Source: Methanobrevibacter filiformis
GTDB taxonomy: Archaea > Methanobacteriota > Methanobacteria > Methanobacteriales > Methanobacteriaceae
Reading direction: 5' to 3'
Assembly: GCF_001639265.1 (NCBI RefSeq)
Contig: NZ_LWMT01000234.1
Span: 1-53,563, forward strand
DNA: 53,563 bases
Shown here: piece by piece, positions 1 through 15,500 of the stretch
Numbering within the stretch: the first letter of the stretch is position 1
Layout of the letters: each line of letters starts with the position of its first letter
Position numbers and translations under genes: made by a program
The notes under the pieces: model-generated
The model's database searches: none
Seen by the model: only the letters and a program-made list of their open reading frames with translations
Told to the model about the DNA's origin: nothing

Positions 1-130
1 GACACACAAGACTAACAATATCAAGAATAAAAAACATGCTAAAAGAAAAATAAGAATATAAACAAAAAACATCACAACATTACACACTACATATCTAACA
101 TGAAAAATCCTTAACTTAACAGCTGTGGAT

Positions 131-375
131 CAAAAGCTATTTCCAAAAATAAACCATTCTAAGTATAAGGAATGCTTTTATTAATATGAAACAAACATTT
201 CAAACTTTTAAAAAAAGTTTGAACAAAAGCTATTTCCAAAAATAAACCATTTTAAGCATTAATTATGCTTTTAATAATATGAAACAAACATTTCAAACTT
301 TTAAAAAAAGTTTGATCAAAAGCTATTTCCAAAAATAAACCAATTTAAATATAAGAAATACTTTTATTAATGTTA
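131..375. repeat. 93-bp tandem repeat, about 2.6 copies
   Basis: The phrase caaaagctatttccaaaaat begins at 131, 224 and 317, an exact 93-bp period; the third copy decays after about 60 bp. Each full unit ends with aaactttttaaaaaaagttt-like sequence able to form a hairpin. The unit start (tttgatcaaaagctattt) is also seen at the end of the dispersed repeat near 27690, so the array looks like a local amplification of that family. No coding potential. Confidence 0.85.
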
Positions 376-508
376 ATAAATTCCAAATAGTTTATTTTAT
401 TATTTATATTAGAAATAAAGACATATTAACTAAATAAAAAAGTATAATTATTGCCAAAAATTTCGTGCTTGACTATATTATATATGAAATAATATATGTT
501 TTTAACTT

Positions 509-529
509 GAAAAATAAAAAATTGAAAAT
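509..529 (-). terminator. Probable T-rich terminator of the giant ALP
   Basis: On the minus strand, just after the stop codon at 568, the sequence has runs of T (TTTTCAATTTTTTATTTTTC). Archaeal RNA polymerase typically stops at such T-rich tracts without a hairpin. Assigned by position and composition only. Confidence 0.45.
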
Positions 530-567
530 ATCAATATTGTTACAATTCTTATTATTACTATTATTAT

Positions 568-3500
568 TTAGAATTGCTCTTGTTTCTTCTTATTCCTTGA
601 TTTATTAAGTGAAATTGATCCAAATAGACCCAATATTAACATTATAATAGCTATTAAAGGAAGACCTGTTTTTTTCATTGCAATATTAGAACCTGCAACT
701 ACATGAGAAATAGATGAATTATCATTGTTGTTAGTTTTATTGGTATTATTGGTATTATCAGTGTTATTACCATTGTTAGAAGGATTGAATTTATATTCAA
801 TTACTTTTGAATTAAATTGACTATTTCCAATAAAGTGTATTCCTATAACATTTGTTTTTCCAACTTTTATTACAGGATGTATTTGACCATTTTTATCAGT
901 GATAAATGTTCCAATAACTTTACCATTTAATAACAATTTAAGTGGAATATTAGGAACTGGATTACCCTCACTATCAGTAGCAGTGATGGTTGCTTTAACC
1001 TTATCTCCAACCTTACCACTAGGAATATTGACATTAATATTGATTGTTTTATTAGTTTTGTTAGTGTTATTAGTAGAAGAATTACCTTTAAATTCAAGCA
1101 ATTTTTTAGCTGAATTGAGTTGATTATCTCCACTGAATATAGCTTCAAGAACATTATTCTTGCTAACAGGTATTAAAATATGTATTTGACCATTTTCATC
1201 TGTGATGAAGTTTCCAAGAACTTTATTATTTAATTTTACTTTAATTGAAGCATTAGTCACTGGATTACCATTTTCATCAGTAACAGTGATAGTTGCTGTA
1301 GTATTACGTCCAACGTTAGTATTTAAAACATTGATATCAATATTAACATTCTTTTTAGTGAAATTAACATCAACACTCTTATTTACAAAACTATATTCAT
1401 CAGTACCACTAAATTCAACAACAATCTTATTTATAGCTTTAGTGATATTGTAAGGAACAATAGCTATTCCATTAACAAAGTCAACATTATTATAATAAAC
1501 ACCATCAATAGTAATATTAGCAGTTGTATTCACAGGATTACCCTTAACATCTGTCAAATTAAGAGTAATATTAATACTATCTCCAACATTACCATTAGGA
1601 ATATTAACATCAAGATTAAGAGTCTTCTTAGTAAAATTAACATCAATATTCTTATCTAATGGACTATATTTATCATTACCACTGAATTCAACAGAAATAT
1701 TACTTTTAACAGCAGTGATATTATAAGGAACCTTAGCTATTCCATTAGCAAAGTCAACATTATTATAATGAACACCATCAATAGTAATATTAGCAGTTGT
1801 GTTCAGAGGATTACCCTTAACATCTGTCAAATTAAGAGTAATATTAATATTATCCCCAATATTACCATTAGGAACATTTACACTTAAATTAACATCAGTC
1901 TTAGTGAAATTAACATAAACATTCTTATTTACAGGATTATATTTATCATTACCACTGAATTCAACAATAATATTATTTTTAAGAGATGTGACATTGTAAG
2001 GAACCTTAGCTATTCCATTAACAAATTCAACATTATCATAATGAACACCATCAACAATTACATTAGAAATGGTATTTACAGGATTACCATCAACATCGGT
2101 TAAATTAAGAGTAATATTAACAGTATCTCCAATGTTACCCTTAGGAACACTAACATTCAAATCAACATCAGTCTTAGTGAAATTCACATTAAACGTGCCA
2201 TTATCACCATAATATTTATAATTTTCCACAAATCCAATAGTAAGATTATTCAAAGGCTTATCAACATAATAAGAAATAATAGCTATTCCATTAACAAATT
2301 CAACAGGGCAAAGCACACCATCAATTGTTACATTAGCTATTGTGTTAAGAGGAGTTCCATTAAGATCTGTTGCATTTAAAGTAATATTAACTATATCTCC
2401 AACCTTAGCAGCAGGAATAGTGGCATTAAGATTAATATTAGTCTTAGTGAAATTCACATCAGAAGTGTTTTCAGCACCATAGTACTTATAATTCTCTTTA
2501 AAGTCCACAGTAATATTATTTTTAAGACTATTGATAGTATAAGGAATAACAGCTATTCCATTTACAAATTTAAGATCCATATAATAAAGACCATCAATAA
2601 CCACATCAGAGGTGGTGTTAACAGGATTACCATTAGCATCAGTTAAAGTAAGATTAAGAAGAACAGTGTCTCCAACCTTACCAGCAGGAAGATTAAATGT
2701 AATATTAACATTAGTCTTAGTGAAATTAACACCAACAGTATCATTAGCAGAATTATATTTAAGATTACCATCAAACTCAGCAGTGATATTATTTCGAGCA
2801 TCAGTAATATTGTAAGAGATAATAGCTATTCCATTAACAAAATCAACATCAGTATAGTTAACACCACCTACAGTTAAATTAGCAGTAGTGTTCACAGGAT
2901 TACCATTAACATCAGTTAAATTAAGAGTAACATTAACAATATCCCCAACCTTACCAGCAGGAACACTAACACCTAAATTAACATCAGTCTTAGTGAAATT
3001 AACACCAACAGTATCATTAGCAGAACTATATTTCACATTACCATCAAAAACAACTGTGATGTTACTGGAAGCATTAGTAATATTATAAGGAACAATAGCT
3101 ATCCCATTAACAAAATCAACATCACGATAAATTTTACCATCAATAGTTACATCAGAGGTAGTATTAACAGGAATGCCATTAACATCAGTTAAATTAAGAG
3201 TAACATTAACAATATCCCCAACCTTACCTGCAGGAACAGTGACATTTAGATTAACATCGTTTTTAGTGAAGTTAACATTGGTAGTATTACTTGCAGAACT
3301 ATAGACTCCATTAGTCTCAAAAATAACAGTTATGTTACTTTGAGCACTAGTAATATTATAAGGAACAATAGCTATCCCATTAACAAATTGAACATTAGAA
3401 TAGAATACATCCCCAATAGTTACATCAGAGGTAGTATTAACAGGAATATCATACCTATCAGTCAAATTAAGAGTAATATTGACAGTATCTCCAACCTTAC

Positions 3501-6500
3501 CATTAGGGGCATTGACACTGAGATTAACATCAGTTGTATTGGTGAAATTAACATCTACAACTGTGCTTAATGGATTATATTCATTATTACCACTAAATGT
3601 AAAAGTAAGATTAGTCTTAGTTTCATTAACATAATAAGGAAGTTCAGCTATTCCATTGTAAAACTCCACATCAGGATAAAGCACACCATCAATGGTTACA
3701 TTAGCAGTAGTACTCACAGGAGTACCATTAACATCCGTGAGGTTAATAGTGATAAGTATATCATCTCCAATTGTAGCCTTTGGAACTGTGATATTCCAAT
3801 AAATATTACTATTTGTGAAATTCACACTAAAAGTACCATTATCACCATAATACTTATTATTTTCCAAAAATTCACCAGTAATATTATTCATAGCATAATC
3901 AATCTCATAAGGAACAGTAGCTATTCCATTAACAAACTCAGTATCATAATATGTATAACCATCAATAATCACATCAGCAGTTGTATTAACAGGATTACCA
4001 TTAACATCAGTTGCAGTCAGATTAAGAAGAATTTTATCTCCTACAACAGCATTTGGAGCTATAATGTTGAAAATAATAGGAGTTTTAGTGAAATTAACAT
4101 CTACAGTTTTATTAGTAGAATAATACTTATAATTCTCAATAAAATCAACAGTAAGATTATTTTTAACTTCAGTAATAATGTAGGGAACCTTAGCTATTCC
4201 ATCAATAAACTCAACATCAGTATAATTAATACCATCAACAGTTAAATTAGCAGTAGTACTCACAGGATTACCATTAACATCGGTTAAATTCAAAGTAAGG
4301 TTAATACTATCTCCAACTTTACCAACAGGAACACTACCATTAATACTAAGATTAATACTAAGATTAGTCTTAGTGAAATTAACATTAACAGTCACATTAG
4401 AAGGATTAAAGTCCTCATTACCTTCAAACTCAACAGTAATATTATTTTTAACTTCAGTGATATTGTAAGGAACCTCAGCTATTCCATTAACAAATGTAAC
4501 ATTAAAATAATATATATCATCCACAATTACAGTAGCGACAGTGTCAACAAGATTCGTAGAACTATCAATTAAAGTCAAAGTAAGATTAACATTATCTCCA
4601 ACCTTACCATTAGACACTAAACCACTAATGTTAGTGTTATAAACCACATAAAAGGATATACTAGCAATACCAATATTAGTGTTAGTTTGATTAGTAGTTA
4701 AATTAGCAACATTGCTTAATCCTCCACCACGAGTCGTAATAGCTATTATATTCAATACAACAGTTTCACCAGGATTAAGAGTCCCGATATTCCAAATACC
4801 AGTATTATTATCATAAGTTCCATTACCATTACTACTTACAAAGCTTAATCTTGCATTGTTTAGTTGATCTATTACATAAACTCCTGTAGCATTAGTTAAT
4901 CCGTTATTGGTGACTGTGATTGTGTATTCTACTGTATCACTGATATTTGTTGAATAATTTGTTAAATTTGTAATGTTAGATACCTTAATTATACTTACAT
5001 TAACATCCTCTGATATGTTAAGTGTTACACTACTTTCATTTTGGTTGATATTTCTTTGATCAGTGATTATATTTGCAGTGTTGGTTACTGAGCTATTTCC
5101 TATTATTTTTACAGTGATTGTTAGTATTGCAGATTGATTTGGAGCAAGATTTCCAATTGTCCAATTCCCAGTAGTGTTATTATATGTTCCAGTAATTGTA
5201 CTTGAATTAATGTATTGTACTTTATTATAATCTAAATTGTCAATTACATAAACTCCAGTTCCAGAAGTTTCTCCAATATTCGTTACATTAATTGTGTAAA
5301 TTATATTGTCTCCAATATGAACTGTTCCTGTTGTGTTAGCTGTTTTAACTATGGATATATCTACATCAATTATATTTAGTATTACAGTACTTGTAGTGTT
5401 GTTGTTAGTGTTGTTTTCATCTGTTGCAACTATTGCAGTGTTATTTAAAGCTCCAGTCCCGATTATAGTTACATTGACAGTTAATGTTACTATTTCTCCT
5501 GGTCCTAGAACCCCTATATCCCATGTTCCATCACCATAAGTATAATTTCCTTTAGTTACACTTGAATTAAGGAAGTTTACTTTGTTGTAATCAATAGTAT
5601 CTTCTACAAATACTTCTGTTGCATTATTTAATGTTTCATGATTAGTTACAGTTATAGTGTAGGTTACATTGTCTCCAACATGGACATCTCCACTAATATT
5701 TGCAACTTTTAAAACACTCACATTAACTGTATAATTAATAATATTCTGACCAAGAAGAGTTAAAATAAGATCTTCACTATCAGATAATGCATTAATCGAA
5801 TATTCTGTATTAGGATCGTTTATTATCACAGTTTCAGTTAGACTAGTGGTTCTAATATCTCCAGTTAAATTGTTAACAAGATCCGTACTGTTTTTAACTA
5901 AGACAGTTACATTAAAGTATGGAAGTGAACTTGGATTATTAGTTATATTAATATTAAGTGATAAATTATAGGTTAAATTAGCACTTTGGTTTTTAGTGTA
6001 ATTTCTTGTATTATTTGTAGTTGTGTAATAAGTATTATTTAATGAAAGTTCAAGGACATACCAATATGTCAAGTTGAAATTAGCACCATTATTTGTATAC
6101 TGAGTAGTAACATTATTTAATCCCCACCAATTAAAGTTAACATTAGTATTAGTACCAGAATTGTTAAGTCCTAAAGTATTATTATAGATACGATTATACT
6201 GAACAATATTATTATTTCCTGTGATGTTAATACCAGTAATAGTATTATTAATTATAGTTGAACTCATAACAGTATCATTAGAACCCAAGATCAATATACC
6301 AATCTCATTACCACTAATTGTAGCATTAGTTAATATATTGCCACTGTTAGTTGTATTAAAAGTCAAACCAACTTTTAAATTAGCTATTGTAATGTTAGAG
6401 AAAGTGTTATTATGTCCATTTACAAATATTCCTCTTGTGTTGTTATTTCCAATAATAGAACCACTAGAAATATTATTTCTAGAACCATCAACAAGGAAAA

Positions 6501-9500
6501 CAATATCATTATTAATTATAATATTACTACTCATTAAATAGCTATTTAAATCAATAGTTGAATTATTAAAACCAATTCCGAGAACACCCTCATTACCATC
6601 AAATGAATTATTATTAATAAAAGTCCGATTATTTAATGTGTAAATAGCCATATAAGTATTATTAAAAAATACAGAGCTATTAACAGTTAAGTTATTTCCA
6701 TTATTATAAATAGTACCATAAGTAGCATTATTACCACTGAAACTAGAATTACTCACACTAAAATTACCATAATTATAAATAGCACCACCATAAATAGTGG
6801 CATTATTACCACTGAAACTAGAATTACTCACACTAAAATTACCAACATTGTAAATAACACCACCTCTATAAGTAGCATTATTACCACTGAAACTAGAATT
6901 ACTCACACTAAAATTACCACGATTAGTATTGTAATTAATAATAGCACCACCAGAACCATACTGACCATTAGCATTATTATTAATAAAACTAGAATTACTC
7001 ACACTAAAAATACCACCAGCAAGAGTAACACCATCATAATTATAAATAGCACCACCACTACTAGCAGTATTATTAGTAAAACTAGAATTACTCACACTAA
7101 CATTACCACCATCATAATTAGAAATAGCACCACCAGAAGTAGCATTATTACCACTGAAACTAGAATTACTCACATTAAAATTACGACCAGTAAAAATAGC
7201 ACCACCATCAAAAGCATTATTGCCATTGAAGCTAGAATTACTCACATTAAAATTATCACCAGTATAAATAGCACCACCAGCACCATACTGACCATTAGCA
7301 TTATTATTAATAAAACTAGAATTACTCACACTAAAACTACCATCAACACTATAAATAGCACCACCACTAGAACCCTGACCATTAGCATTATTATTAATAA
7401 AACTAGAATTACTCACATTAAAACTACCAACATTACTACAAATAGCACCACCACCACTAGCTGTATTACCATTGAAGCTAGAATTACTTACACTAAAATT
7501 ACTATTATTATTATAAATAGCACTAGCATTATTATTAGTAAAACTAGAATTACTTACACTAAAATTACCACTATTATTATTATAAATAGCACCAGCATTA
7601 TTATTAGTAAAACTAGAATTACTTACACTAAAACTACCTCCACTATTATAAATAGCACCACCATAAGTAGCATTATTACCACTAAAACTAGAATTACTCA
7701 CACTAAAACCACCACTATTATAAACAGCACCACCACTACTAGCATTATTAGTGGTGAAGTTAGAATCACTCACACTAAAATTACCAAAAGAATTATAAAT
7801 AACACCACCACTACTAGCATTATTACCACTAAAACTAGAATCACTCACACTAAAACTACTATACAGATTATTATTAAAAATAACACCACCACTGCTACTA
7901 GCATTATTACCACTAAAACTAGAATCACTCACACTAAAATTACTATTAGAATTATAAATAACACCACCACTACTAGCATTATTACCACTAAAAATAGAAT
8001 CACTCACACTAAAATTACCATTAGAATTAGAAATAGCACCACCATAAGTACCAGCCTTATTATCACTAAAAATAGAATCACTCACACTAAAATTACTATT
8101 AATATTATAAATAACACCACCACCACTACTAGCATTATTACCACTAAAACTAGAATCACTCACACTAAAACTACCAAAATAATTATAAACAGCACCACCA
8201 CTACTAGCATTATTACCACTAAAAATAGTAGAATTACTCACACTAAAACTACCATAAGAATTATAAACAGCACCACCATCATTACTAGCATTATTACCAC
8301 TAAAACTAGAATTAATCACGCTACAATTAGCACTAACACTATAAATGTAAATAGCAGCGCCCTTAGGAGCATTATTACCACTAAAACTAGAATTAATCAC
8401 AGTACAATTCTCATAATTAGAAATAGCACCACCATAAGTATCAGCCTTATTACCACTAAAACTAGAATCACACACACTAAAACTACTACTACTAGTAAAA
8501 ATAGCACCACCATAATTACGAGCATTATTACTACTGAAGTTAGAATAACTCACACTAAAATTACCACCAATACTATTAATAGCACCACCACGAGTAGCAT
8601 TATTACTACTGAAGTTAGAATAACTCACACTAAAATTACCACCATTATTATAAATAGCACCACCATCAGCCCTAGCATTATTACCACTAAAACTAGAGTT
8701 AGTCACGCTAAAATTACCCTTATTATTATAAATAGCACCACCATTACCAGTATTACTACCACTAAAACTAGAATCACTCACACTAAAACTACCATTAATA
8801 TTACAAATAGTGCCACCCTGATTAATATCATCATTACTGGTGAAATTACAGTTTATTATTGTTATACTAGAGTTAGAACTGTTGATAGAACTATTATTAC
8901 TATTTATAAATGTTAAGTTTTTAAATGTTATATTACTCCCTAGACCTGTGATATTAAATATGTTACCAAGTTTTCTCGCATCTATTATTATTAAGTCTCT
9001 TGTCCCATTACCCTGTATTGTGAGATTTCTACTTGTTGTAATATTATTTTTAATATCAGTTGTTTTATTATATGTTCCAGGATTAAGTGTTATTGTATGA
9101 TTAGTGCCAGTAGCAGTAGTTAGAGCTACAGCTCCATTAATACCAGTAGCATTTGTAGTATCAATGGTAACATCCTCGGCACTGACAGATGAAACACTAA
9201 CAAATAAAATAGCTATTAAAGATATTACAATAGCTATTTTAAAAACACTATTTTTAGAATTATTATTAATATTAACATTACTCATTTTAGAACCATCCTT
9301 ATTTTTTAATTTATTAAGTGAAATTAATCCAAATAGACTTACTACCCATATTAATACTATAATAATCATTAAAGGAAGACCTGTTTTCTTCATGCCCACA
9401 TTAGAATCTACAACTTTGTGAGAATTATTAATAGATGTATTATTATTGTTAGTATTGTTAGTACTATTCGTATTGTTAGTATTATTAGTATTATTAGTAC

Positions 9501-12500
9501 TATTAGTATTGTTAGTATTATTAGAAGAATTACCTTTAAAGCTAATTATTTTTTCAGCAAAATTATATTCATTATTTCCACTAAATTCAGCTTTAAGAAT
9601 ATTATTCCCATTAGCAGATATTATTGGATGGATTTGACCATTTTTATCAGTGATGAATGTTCCTATAACTTTATTATTTAATATTACTTTAATTGAAGCA
9701 TTAGAAATTGGTTTACCGTCAACATCTCTAAGAGTGATGATTGCTGTAGTATTGTGTCCTATTTTAGTATCAGGAACATGGATATTAATATTAACATCTT
9801 TTTTAGTGAAATTAACACTAACAGTATCATTAGAAGGATTATATTTATCATTACCCTCAAAATTAACAGTGATATTATTTTTAATTTCAGTGATAATGTA
9901 CGGAACCTTAGCTATTCCATTAATAAATTCAACATTTGGATAAAGTACCCCATCAACAGTGACATTAGCAGTAGTATTTACAGGTTTACCATCAGAATCA
10001 GTTAAATTTAGAGTAATATTAACAGTATCTCCTACCTTAGCATCAGGTATTGAAACACTAAGATTAGTGTCATATTTAATATTAATTGTTGAATTAGCAG
10101 TACCATTACCATTGTCTGTATTATTCTGATCAACAATAAGATTTGCGGTATTAGTTAATGTTCCTCTACCAATAATAGTGGTAGTTATATTCAAGACAAC
10201 AGTTTCACCAGCACCAAGACCACCAATAGTCCAAATACCAGTATTACTATTATAACTTCCACGATCAGCACTACTACCTACAAAACTCAACATAGCACTA
10301 TTCAACTTATCAGTTACCAATACACCAGTAGCATTACCTGTACCATGATTAGTCACAGTAATAGTATAAGTAATATTATCTCCAATATTTACAGCACCAG
10401 TAGCGTTAGACACTTTAACAACACTCACATTAACGTAATTAGTCACAATAACAGTACTATTACTAGTTCCATTACCAGTGTTAGTATTATTTTGATCCAT
10501 AGTCAAATTCGCAATGTTAAGAAGTGTTCCATTGCTAATAATTGTGGCAGTTATATTAAGTGTAGCAGTTTCACCAGCACCAAGACCACCAATAGTCCAA
10601 ATACCAGTATTACTATTATAACTTCCACGATCAGCACTACTACCTACAAAACTCAACATAGCACTATTCAACTTATCAGTTACCAATACACCAGTAGCAT
10701 TACTAGAACCATAGTTAGTGACAGTAATAGTATAAACAATATTATCACCAATATTCACCATACCAGTAGCGTTAGACACTTTAACAACACTCACATTAAC
10801 ATAATTAGTCACAATAACAGTACTATTACTAGTTCCATTACCAGCGCCAGTACTATTCTGATCCACAGCCACATTTGCAACATTGACAAGTGTTCCATTA
10901 CCAATAATAGTAGCAATTATACTAAGTACAGCAGATTCACCTGCATTTAAATTACCAATGGTCCATACACCAGTATTATTATCATAATATCCACGATTAG
11001 CACTACTACCTACAAAACTCAACATAGCACTATTCAACTTATCAGTTACCAATACACCAGTAGCATTACTAGAACCATAATTAGTGACAGTAATAGTATA
11101 AGTAATATTATCACCAATATTTGCCATACCAGTAGTGTTAGAAACCTTAACAACACTCACATTGACATAATTAGTCACATTAACAGTGGCATTACCAGTC
11201 CCATTACGTGTATCTGTATTATTCTGATCCACAGTCACATTTGCAATATTAACAATTGTTCTATTACCAATAATAGTAGCAATTATACTAAGTACGGCAG
11301 ATTCACCTGCATTTAAATTACCTATAGTCCATATACCTGTGTTATTATTATAACTTCCACGATTAGCACTACTACCTACAAAACTCAACATAGCACTATT
11401 CAACTTATCAGTTACCAATACACCAGTAGCATTACTAGAACCATAGTTAGTGACAGTAATAGTATAAGTAATATTATCACCAATATTCACAGTACCAGTA
11501 GTGTTAGAAACCTTAACAACACTCACATTAACATAATTAGTCACATCAATAGTACTATTGCCTGTACTATTATTAATATCAGTGTTATTCTGATCCACAG
11601 TCACATTTGCAATATTAACAATTGTTCCATTACCAATAATAGTAGCAATTATAGTAAGTACAGCAGATCCACCTGCATTTAAATTACCTATAGTCCATAT
11701 ACCTGTGTTATTATTATAACTTCCACGATTAGAACTACTACCTACAAAGCTCAACATATTACTATTCAACTTATCAGTTACAAATACACCAGTAGCATTA
11801 CTAGAACCATAGTTAGTCACAGTAATGGTATAAGCAACATTATCTCCAATATTCACAGTACCAGTAGTGTTAGAAACCTTAACAACACTCACATTAACAT
11901 AATTAGTCACATTAACCGTGGCATTACCAGTCCCATTATTAACATCAGTATTATTCTGATCCACTGTCACGTTCGCAATATTAACAAGTGTTCCATTACC
12001 AATAATGGTAGCAATTATAGTAAGTACGGCGGTTTCGCCTGTATTTAAATTACCAATTGTCCATATTCCTGTGTTATTATCGTAAGATCCATTGCTACTT
12101 ACAAAGCTTAACATTGAAGTATTCAATTTATCAGTTACAAAGATGCCTGTTGCGTTAGTTAGTCCTTTGTTTGTGATTGTAATTGTGTATTTTATTGTAT
12201 CTCCAATGTTTGCTGTTCCTGTGGTGTTAGATACTTTAATAACAGTTATATTTACATTATCAGATATGTTAGTTGTTATTGTGCTTTCATTCTGGTTGTT
12301 AATATTTTTTTGGTCAGTAGTTAAATTTGCAGTGTTTGTTACTGAATTATTTCCTATTATTGTTACATTAATTGTTAGTATTACAGATTGTCCTGGAAGT
12401 AGGTTGCCAATTGTCCAATTTCCTGTTGTATTGTTGTATGTTCCAATAGATGCAATTGCACTTATAAATTTCACTTTATTACTATCCAACATATCAGTTA

Positions 12501-15500
12501 CATAAATTCCTGTTCCAGTGCTTTCTCCATTATTTGTTACAGTAATTATGTAAGTTATATTATCTCCAATTCTCACAGTTCCTGTTGTATTAGCTATTTT
12601 AACTATTGATATATCTACATCAGTTATATTTAGTATTACTGTGCTTGTAGTGTTGTTACTTGTGTTATTTTCATCTGTTGCGACTATTGCAGTGTTATTT
12701 AAAATTCCTGTTCCAGTTATAGTCACATTGACAGTTAATGTTACTGTTTCTCCTGCTTCTAATGTTCCAATATCCCATATTCCAGTGCCATAGTTATATA
12801 TTCCTTTGTTTGCGTTTGAGTTGAGATATTGTACTTTGTTGTAGTTAATTATATCTTCTACAAAGACTCCTGTTGCATTGTTTAATATTTCATTGTTGGT
12901 TACAGTTATTGTGTAGGTTACATTGTCTCCAACATGAATATCTCCACTTACATTTGCAACTTTTAAAACATTAACATTAACTGTATAATTAGCAACTTCA
13001 CCAACAATGGTTAAAATAAGGTTTTCCCTATCAGATAATGCATTAATTGAATATTGAGTATTAGGATTGTTTATTGCTACAGATTGGCTTAAACTAGTAT
13101 TTCTAATATCTCCAGTTAAATTGTTAACAATACTTGTACTGTTTTTAATTAATATGGTTACTTCAAAGTAAGGAAGTAAGTTTGGAGTATTGGTTACTGG
13201 AATATTAAGTGATAAATTATAGCTTAAGTTAGCACTTTGATTTTTACTGTAATTTCTTGTATCATTTGCAGTTGTGTAAAATGTATTATTTAGGGAAAGT
13301 TCAAGGACATACCAATATGTCAAGTTAAAATCAGCACCACTATTTGTATACTGAGTAGTAATATTATTTAACCCCCACCAATTAAAGTTAACATTAGTAT
13401 AAGTACCAGAATTATTAAGCCCCAAAGTATTATTATAAACACGATTATACTGAACAATATTATTATTTCCTGTGATATTAATACCAACAATAGTATTATT
13501 AATTATAGTTGAACTCATAACAGTATCATTAGAACCCAAGATCAATATACCAATTTCATTACCACTAATTGTAGCATTAGTTAGTATATTACCACTGTTA
13601 GTTGTATTAAAAGTCAAACCAACTTTTAAATTAGCTATTGTAATATTAGAGAAAGTGTTATTATGACCATTTACAAATATTCCCCTTGAGTTATTATTTC
13701 CAATGATAGAACCATTAGAAATATTATTCCCAGAACCATTAACAAGTAAAACAATATCATTATTAATTATAGTATTATTACTTAGCAAATAGCTATTTAA
13801 ATCAATAATTGAATTATTAAAACCAATTCCTAAAACACCACCATTACCATCAAATGAACTATTATTAATAAAAGTCAAATTATTCAATGTATAAATAGCC
13901 ACACAAGTATTATTAAAGAAATTAGAATTATTCACACTAACATTAGAACCATGCCAATTATAAATAGCACCACCATAATTAATAGCAGTATTGCCAGTGA
14001 AAGTAGAGTTAATCACACTAAAATTAACACCAGAATTACAAATAGCACCACCATTATTACTAGCAGTATTGCCAGTGAAAGTAGAGTTAATCACACTAAA
14101 ATTAACAACAGAATTTAAATTATAAATAGCACCACCATTATTACGAGCATTATTGCCAGTGAAAGTAGAATTAATCACACTAAAATTAGAACCACCATTA
14201 GCAATAGCACCATTATTGCCAGTGAAAGTAGAATTAATCACACTAAAATTAGAACCAGAATTATAAATAGTAGCAACACCCATAGTACTAACGTTATTGC
14301 CAGTGAAAGTAGAATTAATCACACTAAAATTAGAACCCTCATTATAAATAGCACTACCATAATTAATAGCAGTATTGCCAGTGAAAGTAGAATTAATCAC
14401 ACTAAAATTAGAACCAAGATTAAGAATAGCAGAACCACTACTAGCAGTATTGCCAGTGAAAGTAGAGTTAATCACACTAAGATTAGAACCATTATTGTAA
14501 ATAGCAGAACCACTATTACTAGTGAAAGTAGAGTTAATCACGCGAAGATTAGAACCATAATGATTATCAATAGCACAAACACTATTACTAGTGAAAGTAG
14601 AGTTAATCACGCGAAGATTAGAACCATTATTATAAATAGCACCACCAGTATTACTAGCACCATCATTATTACTAGCCCTATTATTTATGAATTTAGAATT
14701 AATTATAGAAATTACACCATTTGTACTTATATACAATCCACTACCATTAGTACGTGTTTCAATTAAATTACCATTTGCAAATGTAATATTAATAAAACTT
14801 ACATTTAATCCACTAGTTATATTAAATATTCTTCCATTGTTTAGTGCATTTATTATTACTTCTCCACTTAATATTGTATAACCAAGAAGAGTTATATTTT
14901 TATTTATAGTTAAATTTGTGTTGTTTCTGACTATACCATTACTGTTGTTGTAGTTGTTTCCTGCTATGTGTATTGTTCCGTTGTTTTGTACTATTTCTAA
15001 TGCTCTTTGTATGGATTGTAGTGCGTCAGTCCAGTTTTCACCAGTGTTGTTGTCTAGTCCTCCTGTTGCATTGACATAGACATTTTGACCGTTGAAGGCT
15101 TGGAATGTATAGCTACTTCCATTTATAGCTATGTTTTTTTGGTCTGTAGTTATGTTTGCTGTGTTTTTAATTGTTCCAGTGTTTATTATGGTTACATTTA
15201 TTGTTAGTGTTGCTGTTTGACCTTGATTAAGATTTCCAATTGTCCAAATTCCAGTAGTATTGTTATATGTTCCAGTTGATGGATTTGCAGAGTTGAATTT
15301 TAGTTTAGTGTAATCTAAATTATCAATTACATAAACTCCAGTGGCATTTGATGTTGCATTATTGTTTACAGTGATTGTGTATGTTATATTGTCTCCAATG
15401 TATTGTGTTGCTGTTGTGTTAGCTATTTTAATTATAGATACGTTTACATCAGTTATATTGAGTATTACTGTGCTTGTAGTGTTGTTGTTAGTGTTATTTT

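Larger units (their letters stand above)
1..567. other. Gene-free left end
   Basis: No complete gene is visible. Positions 2-61 are open in plus frame 2 and end in TAA with a Lys/Arg-rich tail; this could be the 3' end of a gene starting outside the window, but 19 codons prove nothing. The rest is AT-rich spacer with a 93-bp tandem repeat (131-375) and the T-rich (minus strand) region that probably ends the giant ALP transcript. Confidence 0.6.

Noticed and set aside
10345-10950. 201-codon plus-strand open frame
   Set aside because: Antisense shadow of DUF11 repeats in the giant ALP, with the same repeat period.
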